Below, piece after piece: positions 56,113 through 64,000 of a stretch of DNA of 64,000 bases; positions within the stretch are counted from its first letter, which is position 1; each line of letters begins with the position of its first letter. Source of the stretch: Emydura subglobosa. Its lineage: Eukaryota > Chordata > Testudines > Chelidae. The DNA lies in the NCBI GenBank assembly GCA_007922225.1, contig ML679961.1, forward strand, positions 4,479,295 to 4,543,294. The letters run 5' to 3'. The translations under genes were made by a program, and so were the position numbers. The notes under the pieces are model-generated. The model did no database searches. It had not been told where the DNA came from and saw nothing but the letters and a program-made list of their open reading frames with translations.

Positions 56113-56377
56113 AGAATCATAGAAGATTAGAGTTGGAAGGGACCTCAGGAGGTATCTAGTTCAACCCCCTGCTCAAAGCAGGACTAACCACAGCTAAATC
56201 ATCCCAACCAGGGGTTTGTCCAGCTGCAGCTTAAAAACCTCCGAAGATGGAGATTCCACCACCTCCCCAGGTAACCCATTCCAGTGCTTCACCACCCTCC
56301 TAGTGAAAAACTTTTTTCCTAATATCCAACCTAGACCTCCCCCACTGCAACTTGAGACCGTTGCTCCTTGCTCTGTC
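56113..56377 (-). mobile_element. CR1 LINE 3' part, antisense (split by solo LTR B)
   Basis: 'agaatcatagaagattagag', 'ttggaagggacctcaggagg', 'gaccgttgctccttgctctg' and 'tc' follow CR1 from its 3' end back into ORF2. It ends with CTGTC (56373-56377), the left copy of the LTR target duplication, and continues at 57562. Confidence 0.92.
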
Positions 56378-56785
56378 TGTCACGTGGGCTGGCTTGAATG
56401 GGGGGGCATTTAGTATATTGTGTCACATCCGTATGTCAGAATCATGATGATTTGTGTGAGATATATCCCTTCTAACAGTACCAGACAGGATATATCGTGC
56501 TGAGTAAGATAATAATACTTATGTTCATATATTATACGTAAAATGGAAGTTATGGATGTATTTGATATTTCTGTATGTCAATTTGGGCTGGCTGGGACAC
56601 ACCCCAGACAGAGAGGCGGCAAGACAATAGCTTGCTTAATGGCCCATTAAGACACTCACAGAGGCAAGGGGCCCAGGAAGAAACCCCAGGCATAACTGAA
56701 GAGTTACCAGGATTGGCCCATGTGACTCTGGACTCCATCTTAGTTCTTGTGACTTTCCCCAAGCCGCATGGCCCAGGACGGAGGG

Positions 56786-56792
56786 TATATAA
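56786..56792 (+). promoter_or_regulatory. TATA box of solo LTR B
   Basis: TATATAA in a GC-richer context about 267 bases before the AATAAA signal. The corresponding place in LTR A reads 'acataaaagg', a weaker match. Confidence 0.65.
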
Positions 56793-57406
56793 GATCAAAC
56801 CACAGAATCCATTTTGTCTATGTTCCTGTCCAGCTGCAGACACACACCTACCTATGGATCAATTCATCTTGCAACTGAACTGAAGTACTTAGACCCATCC
56901 AGGTACTGGATGTGAACCAGAGGGAACTATACAAGCCTGCAACTCCACATTTCTTCCAGAAACCTGATATATATGGACTTTTAATCATTTGTACGTATGT
57001 GATTGCTCTAATCTTTTAACATTTCTCTCACGGTTTATTTCTTTCTTTTTACAATAAACCTTTAGTTTTAGTCACTAAAGGATTGGCTGGCAGCGTGGTA
57101 TTTTAGGTAAGATCCAAACTCATACTGAACTGGTACTGTGGCTGACCCCTTGGGGTCAGAGGGAACCTTTTTAGTAAAGAGCATAGAGTTTAAACAACTG
57201 GTCTCTTTACTGGACCTTGTGCTGATTTGGGAGCCAGGAACTGGAATGCAGTAAAGGGGGCTGTGTGCCTTTCTGTACTGGCTTCTGTGGGGATTCAGAA
57301 GTGCAGTTTGTAGCTGGTTGGGAAGTCTGGCTTCAGTGCCACCCACCAGTGCTGGGAGAATCTGCTCTCCTTTTACAGCCTGCCCTGATCTTGGCATTAT
57401 CAGGTG

Positions 57407-57548
57407 GCTACCCTGGGCACAGGGTACATGTTCTAACAAATGGGCTGCACTACAAAGCCACTATAAAAGCAAGACATGTGAATGCACAAACTACAGCACA
57501 TGGAACAAGGGCTGTGCTTCTGGCATTAATTTTGTGCTACCCTGGGCA
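57407..57548. mobile_element. 116-bp insertion in solo LTR B with 13-bp direct repeats
   Basis: GCTACCCTGGGCA occurs at 57407-57419 and again at 57536-57548. Removing one copy and the 116 bases between them (57420-57535) restores collinearity with solo LTR A, where 'gcctaccttaggc' runs straight on to the LTR end. A 13-bp duplication is of the size made by LINE-type retrotransposition. The inserted text itself is not recognised. Confidence 0.7.
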
Positions 57549-57561
57549 TGGACAGATCACA

Positions 57562-57886
57562 CTGTCATCTACTACCATCGAGAACAGCCTAGCTCCAGCC
57601 TCCCTGGAATCAGGTAGTTAAAGGCTGCTATCAAATCTCCCCTCATTCTTCTCTTCTGCAGGCTACACAAGCCTAGTTCCCTCAGCCTCTTCTCAGAAGT
57701 CTTGTGCTCCACCCCCCTTATACTTTTTGTTGCCCTCCTCTGAACTCTCTCCAAATTGTCCACATCCTTTTTGTATTGGGGGGCCCAAAACTGGACACAA
57801 TACTCCAAATGCGGCTTCACCAATGCTGAATAGAGGGGAATAATCACTTCCCTCAATCTGCTGGCCATGCTCCTAATAATGCAGCT
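57562..57886 (-). mobile_element. CR1 LINE ORF2 part, antisense (right part of the split copy)
   Basis: After the CTGTC duplication, CR1 resumes with 'atctactaccatcgagaaca', 'gcctagctccagcctccctg' and 'gttgccctcctctgaactct'. The minus-strand frame 57572-57889 reads [20 protein letters not shown] then [20 protein letters not shown] and is open for 105 codons, the best preserved CR1 ORF2 piece here. Confidence 0.93.
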
Positions 57887-58101
57887 CATGAAAGACCAGC
57901 CTCAGGGGCTAAAACCAAGGTCAGCACCATGATGTCCTGAGTGCTTCCCGCAGACCACTGCCCCCCATCAGTAACAGCATCGTCTGTCCCAGGAAATCCT
58001 GGTATTGATCAATGTGTTTTCCCTTTACAATCCGTACGGGCTGGTACACCCTGTTAGAAAGTGAGAGGAGAATCAGGCCAGCTGGATCCAGAAATGCTTA
58101 T

Positions 58102-58835
58102 AACATAACAACAGCCATACTGGGTCAGACCAATCGTCCATCTAGTCCAGTGTCCTGTCTTCTGACAGCAGCCAATGTCAGGTGTGTCAGAAGGAATGAA
58201 CAGAACAGGCAATTATCGAGTGACCCATCCCTGGTCGTCCACTCCCAGCTTCTGGCAGTCAGAGGATTAGGGACACCGAGAGCATGGGGTTGCATCCCTG
58301 TCCATCCTGGCTAATAGCCATTGATGGACCTATCCTCCATAAAGTCATCTAAGTCTTTTTTGAACCCAGTTATAGTTTTGGCCTTCACAACATCCTCTGG
58401 CAACAAGTTCCATAGGTTGTGTGAAGAAGTACTTCCTTTTGTTTGTTTTAAACCTGCTGCCTATTAATTTCATTGGGTGAATGAGTGAACCCCTGGTTCT
58501 TGTGTTATGTGAAGGGGTAAATAACATTTCCTTATTTACTTTCGGTGCACCATTCATGAGTTATAGCCCTCTATTATACCTCAGTCTTATTAGTCTATTT
58601 TCCACGCTAGACAATCCCGGTCTTTATAATCTCTCCTCAAACTGAAGCTGTGCCATACACTATCATTTTGGTGCCCTTCTCTGTATCTTTTCCATTTCTA
58701 ATAGATCTTTTTGAGATGAGGCAACCAGAACCACAGGTAGTATTGAAGATGTGGGTATTACATGGATTTACCCAGTAGCATTATGATATTCACTGAATTA
58801 TTATCTACCCTTTGCTAATGGTTCCGGACATTCTT
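58102..58835 (-). mobile_element. CR1 LINE 3' part, antisense (split by solo LTR C)
   Basis: 'aacataacaacagccatact', 'gggtcagaccaatcgtccat', 'gacctatcctccataaagtc', 'gaagtacttccttttgtttg' and 'cccttctctgtatcttttcc' follow CR1 backwards to 'gctaatggttccggacattc'. The same CR1 continues from about 59293. Confidence 0.92.
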
Positions 58836-59292
58836 TGTGACAGGGTGCTGGGGGATGAGCCCCTAGCCAGACCCTGCCACGCTAGTTTAGCTAGCTCAGA
58901 GGCAGCAGAGCCGGTAGCTGGGCTGGGGCTTGATTTCCTGAGGGGAGGCTGTGCATAGGCACAGGCGGAGCAGCCTCCCGGGGGTTTGATTAGGCCACAA
59001 GCTGCAGCTGCCCGGCAGGCCCAGTAGGGTTTATAAGCCAAGCCCCAGAGGGTTTGAGAGGCCAGACGGGAAAGGAGTTGGGGTAGGGGGGAAGTGCAGA
59101 GGCATTGCCTGTCTCTCTGGACCCTGAGCAGCTCCAGCGACGGCTGGCCCAGGCAAGGCCCTGTATGGTGGTGGGAGTTTCTTGTGCATGTTGTAAATAA
59201 ACCACTGGTGACTGCAAGCTTGAGGGTCCCCAAGTCTTTTGTGGTCCACAGGGACACCAAAGAGAGGCATGGCGAGGGGACACCGCGCTACA
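58836..59292 (+). mobile_element. Solo LTR C, 457 bp, inserted in CR1
   Basis: It starts TGTGACAGGGTGCTGGGGGA and ends CACCGCGCTACA (TG...CA). It has 'gggtttataagccaag' as TATA-like box at about 59026-59041 and 'gtaaataaaccactgg' with AATAAA at about 59193-59208. It splits a CR1 cleanly. It is GC-rich relative to its surroundings and unrelated in sequence to LTRs A and B. The flanking 5-mers (TTCTT and GTTCG) do not match, so the duplication has mutated or my edges are off by a base or two. Confidence 0.72.
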
Positions 59293-60414
59293 GTTCGGTT
59301 ATCTTTTTTGATTGCCACTGCACATTGAGGGGATATTTTCAGAGAACTATCCACAATAACGACAAGATATCTTTCTTGAGTGATAACAGCTAATTTAGAC
59401 CCACGTTTGGATCATTGAGATTATGTTTTCTAGCGTGCACTACTTTGCATTTCTCAACACTGATTTCATCTGCAGTTTTGTTGCCCAGTCACCCAGTTTT
59501 GTGAAACCCCTTTGTAACAACTCACAGTCTCCTTTGGACTTTACAAAATTACTCAAGATAGTTTTGTCTGTACTTTTTGCTACCACCCCGTTTACCTGTT
59601 TTCCCAGAACATTTATGAACACATTGAACAGCACTGGTCTCCGTACAGATCTCTGGGGGAAACCGCTATTTACCTCTCTCCATTCTGAAAACTGACCATT
59701 TATTTCTACTCTCTGTTTCCTGTCTTTTAAGCAGTTTAAGCAGATCCAGGAGAGGGCCTTCTTCTTAACCTATGACTATGTCCTTTCTTAAGAGTCTTTG
59801 GTGAGACAAAGGCTTTCTGAAAGTCTAAGTACAATATATCCACTGAATCACTCGTGTTTGTTGATCCCCTCAAAGTATTCTAATAGATTCTTGAGGCATG
59901 ATTACCTTGTATAAAAGGGAACTTTTGGACTCTTTCCCAGCAAATCGTGTTCATCTGTGTGCCTGATAATTCTGTTCTTTACTATAGTTTCAACCAAATT
60001 GCCTGGTACTGAAGTTAGGTTTACTAGCCTGCTATTGCCTGGATCACCCTCTGGAGCTTTTTTTAAAATTAGCATCATAATAGCTATCCTCTGGTTATGT
60101 GGTACAGAAGCTGATATAAGTGATAGGGTACATACCACAGTTAGTAGTTTTGCAATTTCACATTTGAGTTCCTTCAGAACTCTTGGGTGAATACCATCTA
60201 GTCCTGGTGACTTATTACTGTTTAATGTATCAATTTGTTCCTAAGTGGCCTCTATTGTCACCTCAGTCTGGCACAGTTCCTCAGATTTATCATTTAAAAA
60301 GAATGGCTGAGATGTGGGAATCCCACTTATATCATCTGCAATGAAGACCAATGCAAAGAATTCATTGAGCTTCTCAGCAATGGCCTTGTCTTCCTTGAGT
60401 GCTCCTTTAGCACC
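59293..60414 (-). mobile_element. CR1 LINE ORF2, antisense, long (continuation)
   Basis: After the LTR, CR1 ORF2 continues backwards: 'gattgccactgcacattgag', 'tgagtgataacagctaattt', 'aacattgaacagcactggtc' and 'ctagtcctggtgacttatta'. Minus-strand frames include LFNVFINVLGKQVNGVVAKS and KAPEGDPGNSRLVNLTSVPG (RT motifs of CR1). Together with 58102-58835 this is about 1.86 kb of one copy, the longest here, but frameshifted. Confidence 0.92.
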
Positions 60415-60521
60415 TTACATTCCCACTTCCACAATGTCTGTTAAAATCGATCATTTACATACATGAAACATCTGTATGAAATTATTCACAATGCAGTCAT
60501 ATATAATTTAAGGGATACTGT

Positions 60522-60983
60522 GTAAAACAGTTGGCAACGTTGTCTCATTGTTTGCTTGTACTCCCCGGTTGGTCTGTCTGTATACATCTGTTGTCTCATC
60601 TTATACTTAGGCTATGTTTTCACTGCCAGCAGCACAGCTGGCAGTGCAGGATCGATTTTGCGGGTTCGACTGAGTGGCAGTAAAGTCTCGTTCAATCAAA
60701 CCTGGAAGCCGATGCCGTAAATCCACCCAGGCAAGTGTAGCGCTGCGTCAATGGGAGGGCACTTCCCATTGGAAAGTTACTGTACATAGCTTGCTTATCT
60801 CCCAGCAACTGCTGCCGAAATCCACGGCCAGTGTAGACCAGGCCTTAGATTGGAAGCTCTCTGTGGCAAGGACCATCTTTTTTGTTCTGTGTTTCTACAG
60901 TGCATAGCACAACGGGATCCTGCTCCATGACTGGGGCTGGTAGGTGCTACCATCATATACACAATAAATAACAACAATACAAA
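60522..60983 (+). mobile_element. L3-type LINE 3' end split by a MITE
   Basis: The left piece 'ttgtctcattgtttgcttgt' with 'gtctgtatacatctgttgtc' and 'tcatcttatactta' is continued after 60845 by 'ttagattggaagctctctgt', 'ggcaaggaccatcttttttg', 'ttctgtgtttctacagtgca', 'tagcacaacgggatcctgct' and 'acacaataaataacaacaat'. Joined, this is an ordinary L3 tail. Confidence 0.82.
60610..60844. mobile_element. Harbinger-like MITE inserted in L3, TTA duplication
   Basis: The left end GGCTATGTTTTCACTGCC and right end GGCCAGTGTAGACCAGGCC are inverted copies, flanked by TTA at 60607-60609 and 60845-60847, the 3-bp duplication typical of Harbinger elements. 235 bp, non-coding. Its ends resemble those at 25680-25932. 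Confidence 0.82.
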
Positions 60984-61655
60984 TCTATTAATGTGTGTAA
61001 AGGGAAGGAAAGAGTTGGTGATAATCTGAATGGAGAGGTGAGCAAGTGACCATTACTGCTGGCAAACAAGAAAACTCCCCCGTGTATAATTTTTTTGTAT
61101 TATTTATAAGTGAATTTGATCAATGTACAGCCACCATACAAAGCTGTTCCCTATGGTGAAACAATGCTTTCCCTGTATTAGCATGACAGAGTGCTTTTCA
61201 AGATACAGTATGAAAGCTGATTCCATATTATTGCTGCCCAATCTGTCTGAAAAAACAGAACACATATTGCAAAATAAAATATCTGAACACAAACATTTCA
61301 GAGATCAAACTGCTATTTACGAACAGATTCAGAACTCTAATTATCACCCTTGTTTCAGGGGAAATCATGTGAAAAAACATGTCTGAATGCCTCAGATTTC
61401 CTACACACAAGGTTGAAAAGTAGCTCCAGATAGATGAAGCGAAAATATTTTGAATACATTTGATGTAAAAGTATTGTTACTGAAATTAATTTAAAGGATC
61501 TTCTAATTTAAGACCCAATGAAAGATAATGAAAATTACATTAAAATGGAATGGGTAAGGAAGGCTAAAAATCCTAATGTAAATACAAATATTAGCATGAT
61601 TTCTTTTTTTAATTCATCATAGACTTTTTTTAATTAAAACATTCTTTGGGGCACT
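60984..61655. other. No recognised feature
   Basis: AT-rich non-coding sequence. Confidence 0.5.
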
Positions 61656-61860
61656 GGGCCCAATTGACAAAGATATTTAGGTGCCTAATGATGCAGACAA
61701 GGGCCTACTCAGATTTAAAAATGTCTAAGTGAGTTAGGCACTTAATTCCCATTGTCTTTCAGGAGGCGTTAGATGCCTAACCTGCTTAGGCACTTTGGAA
61801 AATCTCAATAGGCATCTGTCTGCATCATTAAGCACCTAAATACCTTTGTCAACCTGGCCC
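61656..61860. mobile_element. Foldback MITE, 205 bp, with 43-bp inverted ends
   Basis: The left arm (61657-61699: 'ggcccaattgacaaagatat', 'ttaggtgcctaatgatgcag', 'aca') is nearly the reverse complement of the right arm (61817-61860: 'tgtctgcatcattaagcacc', 'taaatacctttgtcaacctg', 'gccc'), with only a few differences. The centre has further opposing 'taggcactta' motifs. It is the best preserved copy of the foldback family seen at 8011, 17970 and 48250. Confidence 0.82.
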
Positions 61861-62345
61861 GATAGCTAGTGCTACAGAATAAAAGCAAACAGAAACCAAA
61901 CCACCTACAAAAATGAAGGTGACCAATCACTTTCCCTGGTTAATCAGAACCAACTTCATTTAGCAGAAATATAAATACAAATACCATTAGCAATGAGCGA
62001 CAGGCAAGGAACAGTTTCAAAACCTGATGGCAATGAACTGAATGCCAGTGAACTGTTCAATTAGCTGAAATACCCCTGCACTGTTTTCAGCATCCATGTA
62101 CTGTAAGTGCCCAGGTAAGCAAACTCCCCATTGTTAACATTCCAATCCTTTTAAAAGACTCTTACTTTTCAGAACATTCTTTGATTTGCCTCCTAAGCCT
62201 ACCTTGGAGGCCTTTTTATTTTAAACACAATCTATGTAACACTTAGCAGGCCCTACAGCATTTCCTTTTGGTAGAAGATTCAATTCACAAGTGTCAGCTG
62301 TAAGGTCTTCACATAAAGAATAAAAGGTAGTGGGTAATTTCTCAG

Positions 62346-62403
62346 ATATAAATTATACGTTTAAGATCACAGACATATAAATTATACGTTTAAGATCACA
62401 GAC
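62346..62403. repeat. Perfect 29-bp tandem duplication
   Basis: Two identical 29-base units, 62346-62374 and 62375-62403, each starting ATATAAATTATACG and ending AAGATCACAGAC. With no differences between copies it is likely recent. Confidence 0.92.
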
Positions 62404-62559
62404 ACACTTACACAAAATAAAGGGAAAGACCTCTGCTTTCTTTGTTTTATTAGCAGACAGTAATTGTAGCTTAAGAAAGAGGCAATCAACGTGCTCCTCC
62501 TCTCATGTTACTCTTCCTGAAGAATTTCCTTTTATCGATTATGAGGTTGTCTGTGATAT

Positions 62560-62640
62560 ATTATCATTAGAATTATAGTGGCACTCAAAGGTTGTGCTAG
62601 GTGCCAAACATACACATAGACATGGTCACTGCCCCAAACA
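62560..62640 (-). mobile_element. L3-type LINE tail fragment, antisense
   Basis: 'ttatcattagaattatagtg', 'gttgtgctaggtgccaaaca' and 'catggtcactgccccaaaca' are the reverse of an L3 3' end. It adjoins the RTE-like remnant. Confidence 0.6.
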
Positions 62641-63720
62641 GTCAAATTTTGAAACATCTTCAATAACTGTGGAAGCTAATGGAGTGTCTTCTTCATTAGT
62701 GTCAAAAAAAGGATGCAATCCTTCCTGTAGCAAACTGCTAAGGGAAGTCCTTCCCACAGTGACTTTTCTTTGATTCTTCTTCTTCGGCTGTCCATCACAG
62801 TACGACGATGACTGTAGAGAACAGCTAGCACTTTCCCACATGCTGATGAGATGCAAGTCTAGCTCCTAAATGGAAACATCAGCCACATCGAAGGCAGGAA
62901 ATGTCTTTGTTGGTTTTGAGCCATGTTGTGTCATAGCTGACGTTGATACCGATAAATTGCTAATAATTTTTCTTTTACCTTTTCAATGGCCTCAGATGCA
63001 ACATTTCTCTACTGTTCATGGTTTTCTCCACATCGATGTCCACTGTCTTGAGATGTCTCTTAAGGACATCTTTGTAGTGTAACTTCTGACCACCCCAGCT
63101 CGTTTACCTTCCTTCAGTTCATCATAGAAGAGGATTTTCGGAAGCCTGTATTCTGGCATATGGATGCCATGTCCTGACCACCTCAGCTGTGAGGAAGTAA
63201 CTATTGCTTCTACACTGGGCATTTCAGCTCTTGCTAAAACTTCATTGTTAGGAATTCGGTTTTGCCACTTGATGTTCATGATTTGCCACAAGAGTCTCAG
63301 TTGGAGGCTCGCCAACTTTTTCAGATGTCTTCTATACAGTTTCAATGTCTCCACAAAGTAAAGAATAGACGGTATCACCACTGATCTGCAGACCTTGACC
63401 TTAGTAGCCAGTTTTATCCCATGCTAAGACCAAAGTCACTTTTTGATGCTTCCAAAAACCCTGGATGCAGTTTGAAGATGTGATGTTATCTCAACATCTG
63501 CAAAGTTGTCATTTGTCACTGTGCTACCCAGGTAAGTGAAGGAGTTCACACTCTCAAAAGGTTCACCATTGATGACAATATCTGGTCTAACATTGTTACC
63601 AGTTTGTCCATTGGCTGGTTGGAACAGTAATTTGGTCTTACTTGCATTGATCTTCAACCCAAACTTTGATTCTAGAACGTGTATCCTGCTATTCCCTGTG
63701 TATCTGTGAATCTAGGTGGA
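62641..63720 (-). mobile_element. LINE remnant, RTE-like RT C-terminus, antisense
   Basis: The minus strand carries two open pieces. The upstream one (63657-63436) includes SFTYLGSTVTNDN, a motif found after the RT palm in RTE-like and related LINEs. The downstream one (63381-63016) has TLKLYRRHLKKLASLQLRLL, then EVLARAEMPSVEAI, then LRWSGHGIHMPEYRLPKIL, in the standard order of these elements. A frameshift near 63400-63436 and later stops separate them. The family is clearly not CR1; RTE-type is likely but not proven. Confidence 0.82.
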
Positions 63721-63874
63721 GGACACAGAAATCTCTATTTGAAGTTCAACTAAAGGTGAGATTGAACAGAAAAAAATGGGTTCCAAAACAGTGCTGCATT
63801 AGAATTCACACAACTGTAAAATTTCCTCATTGGAGGCTGATGTTCTCTCAGATCTGACCCATTAATCCAAACCA

Positions 63875-64000
63875 ATTACTAGTAATAGTACTTAGCTTTT
63901 ATATAGCACTGTTCTGCAGCAGATTTGAAAGCACTGTACAAAGGAGATCAATACCACTATGCCCACTTTACAGAGGCAGAAGGGACATGCCCAAGGTCAC
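63875..64000 (-). mobile_element. MIR-like CORE-SINE, antisense, cut by window end
   Basis: 'tagcttttatatagcactgt', 'tctgcagcagatttgaaagc', 'actgtacaaaggagatcaat', 'ccactttacagaggcagaag' and 'catgcccaaggtcac' follow the reverse of the MIR/CORE consensus (tail, then 'ttttacagatg', then 'gcccaaggtcac'). The tRNA-like head would lie beyond position 64000. Confidence 0.75.

Larger units (their letters stand above)
56378..57561 (+). mobile_element. Solo LTR B, 1,184 bp, inserted in CR1
   Basis: It begins TGTCACGTGGGCTGG and ends AGATCACA, flanked on both sides by an exact 5-bp duplication CTGTC (56373-56377 and 57562-57566). TATATAA occurs at about 56786-56792 in 'gggtatataagatcaaac', and an AATAAA signal at 57053-57058 in 'caataaacctttagttttag'. 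It is clearly the same family as solo LTR A (45375-46432): shared blocks include 'cttaatggcccattaag', 'gtgactctggactccatctt' / 'gtgaccctggactccatctt', and 'tactaaaggattggctggca'-like text. It has an extra 116-bp insert near its end. Confidence 0.9.

Noticed and set aside
1..64000. CRISPR arrays, operons, bacterial promoters, rRNA clusters
   Set aside because: No regularly spaced short repeats and no prokaryotic gene structure; all signals are those of a vertebrate nuclear genome.

Overview
This window is vertebrate nuclear DNA, most likely from a turtle. Nearly all recognisable content is ancient or middle-aged transposable elements of kinds typical of turtle genomes: CR1 LINEs in both orientations, L3/L2-type LINE tails, tRNA-derived CORE-SINEs, a 5S-rRNA-derived sequence, hAT and Harbinger-like MITEs, foldback elements, and several solo LTRs. 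The species call is inference from repeat family style and was not checked against a database. There is no sign of bacterial genes, operons or CRISPR.

Only one host coding feature is convincing: a single 178-bp exon on the minus strand (7329-7506), with good splice sites, that encodes the end of a fibronectin type III domain. It resembles the FNIII domain of MDGA proteins (MAM-domain GPI-anchored neuronal adhesion proteins). One exon in 64 kb fits a gene with very long introns, so most of the window is probably intron; MDGA2 is the better guess.

Layout: 1-7.3 kb intron with scattered MITEs, a CORE-SINE and an antisense CR1. 7.3-7.5 kb the exon. 8-15.9 kb intron with CR1 copies, including a long sense CR1 at 12.7-14.4 kb, and a GC-rich block with a hairpin. 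16-26.7 kb hAT MITEs, a candidate antisense LTR, and a CR1 split by a 1.3-kb hAT element carrying GC-rich tandem repeats. 27.5-34.8 kb an endogenous retrovirus. 34.9-49.8 kb L3 tails, a 5S-derived segment, CR1s, a CR1 interrupted by both a hAT element and a solo LTR, and two L3/L2 LINE bodies. 49.8-56.1 kb is the largest stretch with nothing recognised. 56.1-60.4 kb two antisense CR1s, each split by a solo LTR. 60.5-64 kb L3 tail with a MITE in it, a foldback MITE, an RTE-like LINE remnant and a MIR-like SINE.

The most striking object is the retrovirus at 27.5-34.8 kb. It has a TGTTG...CAACA LTR of 441 bp and a primer-binding site matching tRNA-Asn. The coding strand has lost most of its G, while C is retained. 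In the most affected part nearly all surviving G is followed by C or T, so GG and GA have been turned into AG and AA. This is the signature of cytidine deamination of minus-strand cDNA (APOBEC-type hypermutation). It is weak or patchy in the 5' part and near saturation in the 3' part. The conserved acidic catalytic residues I can locate in protease, reverse transcriptase and integrase all read as Asn or Lys. I see no 3' LTR.
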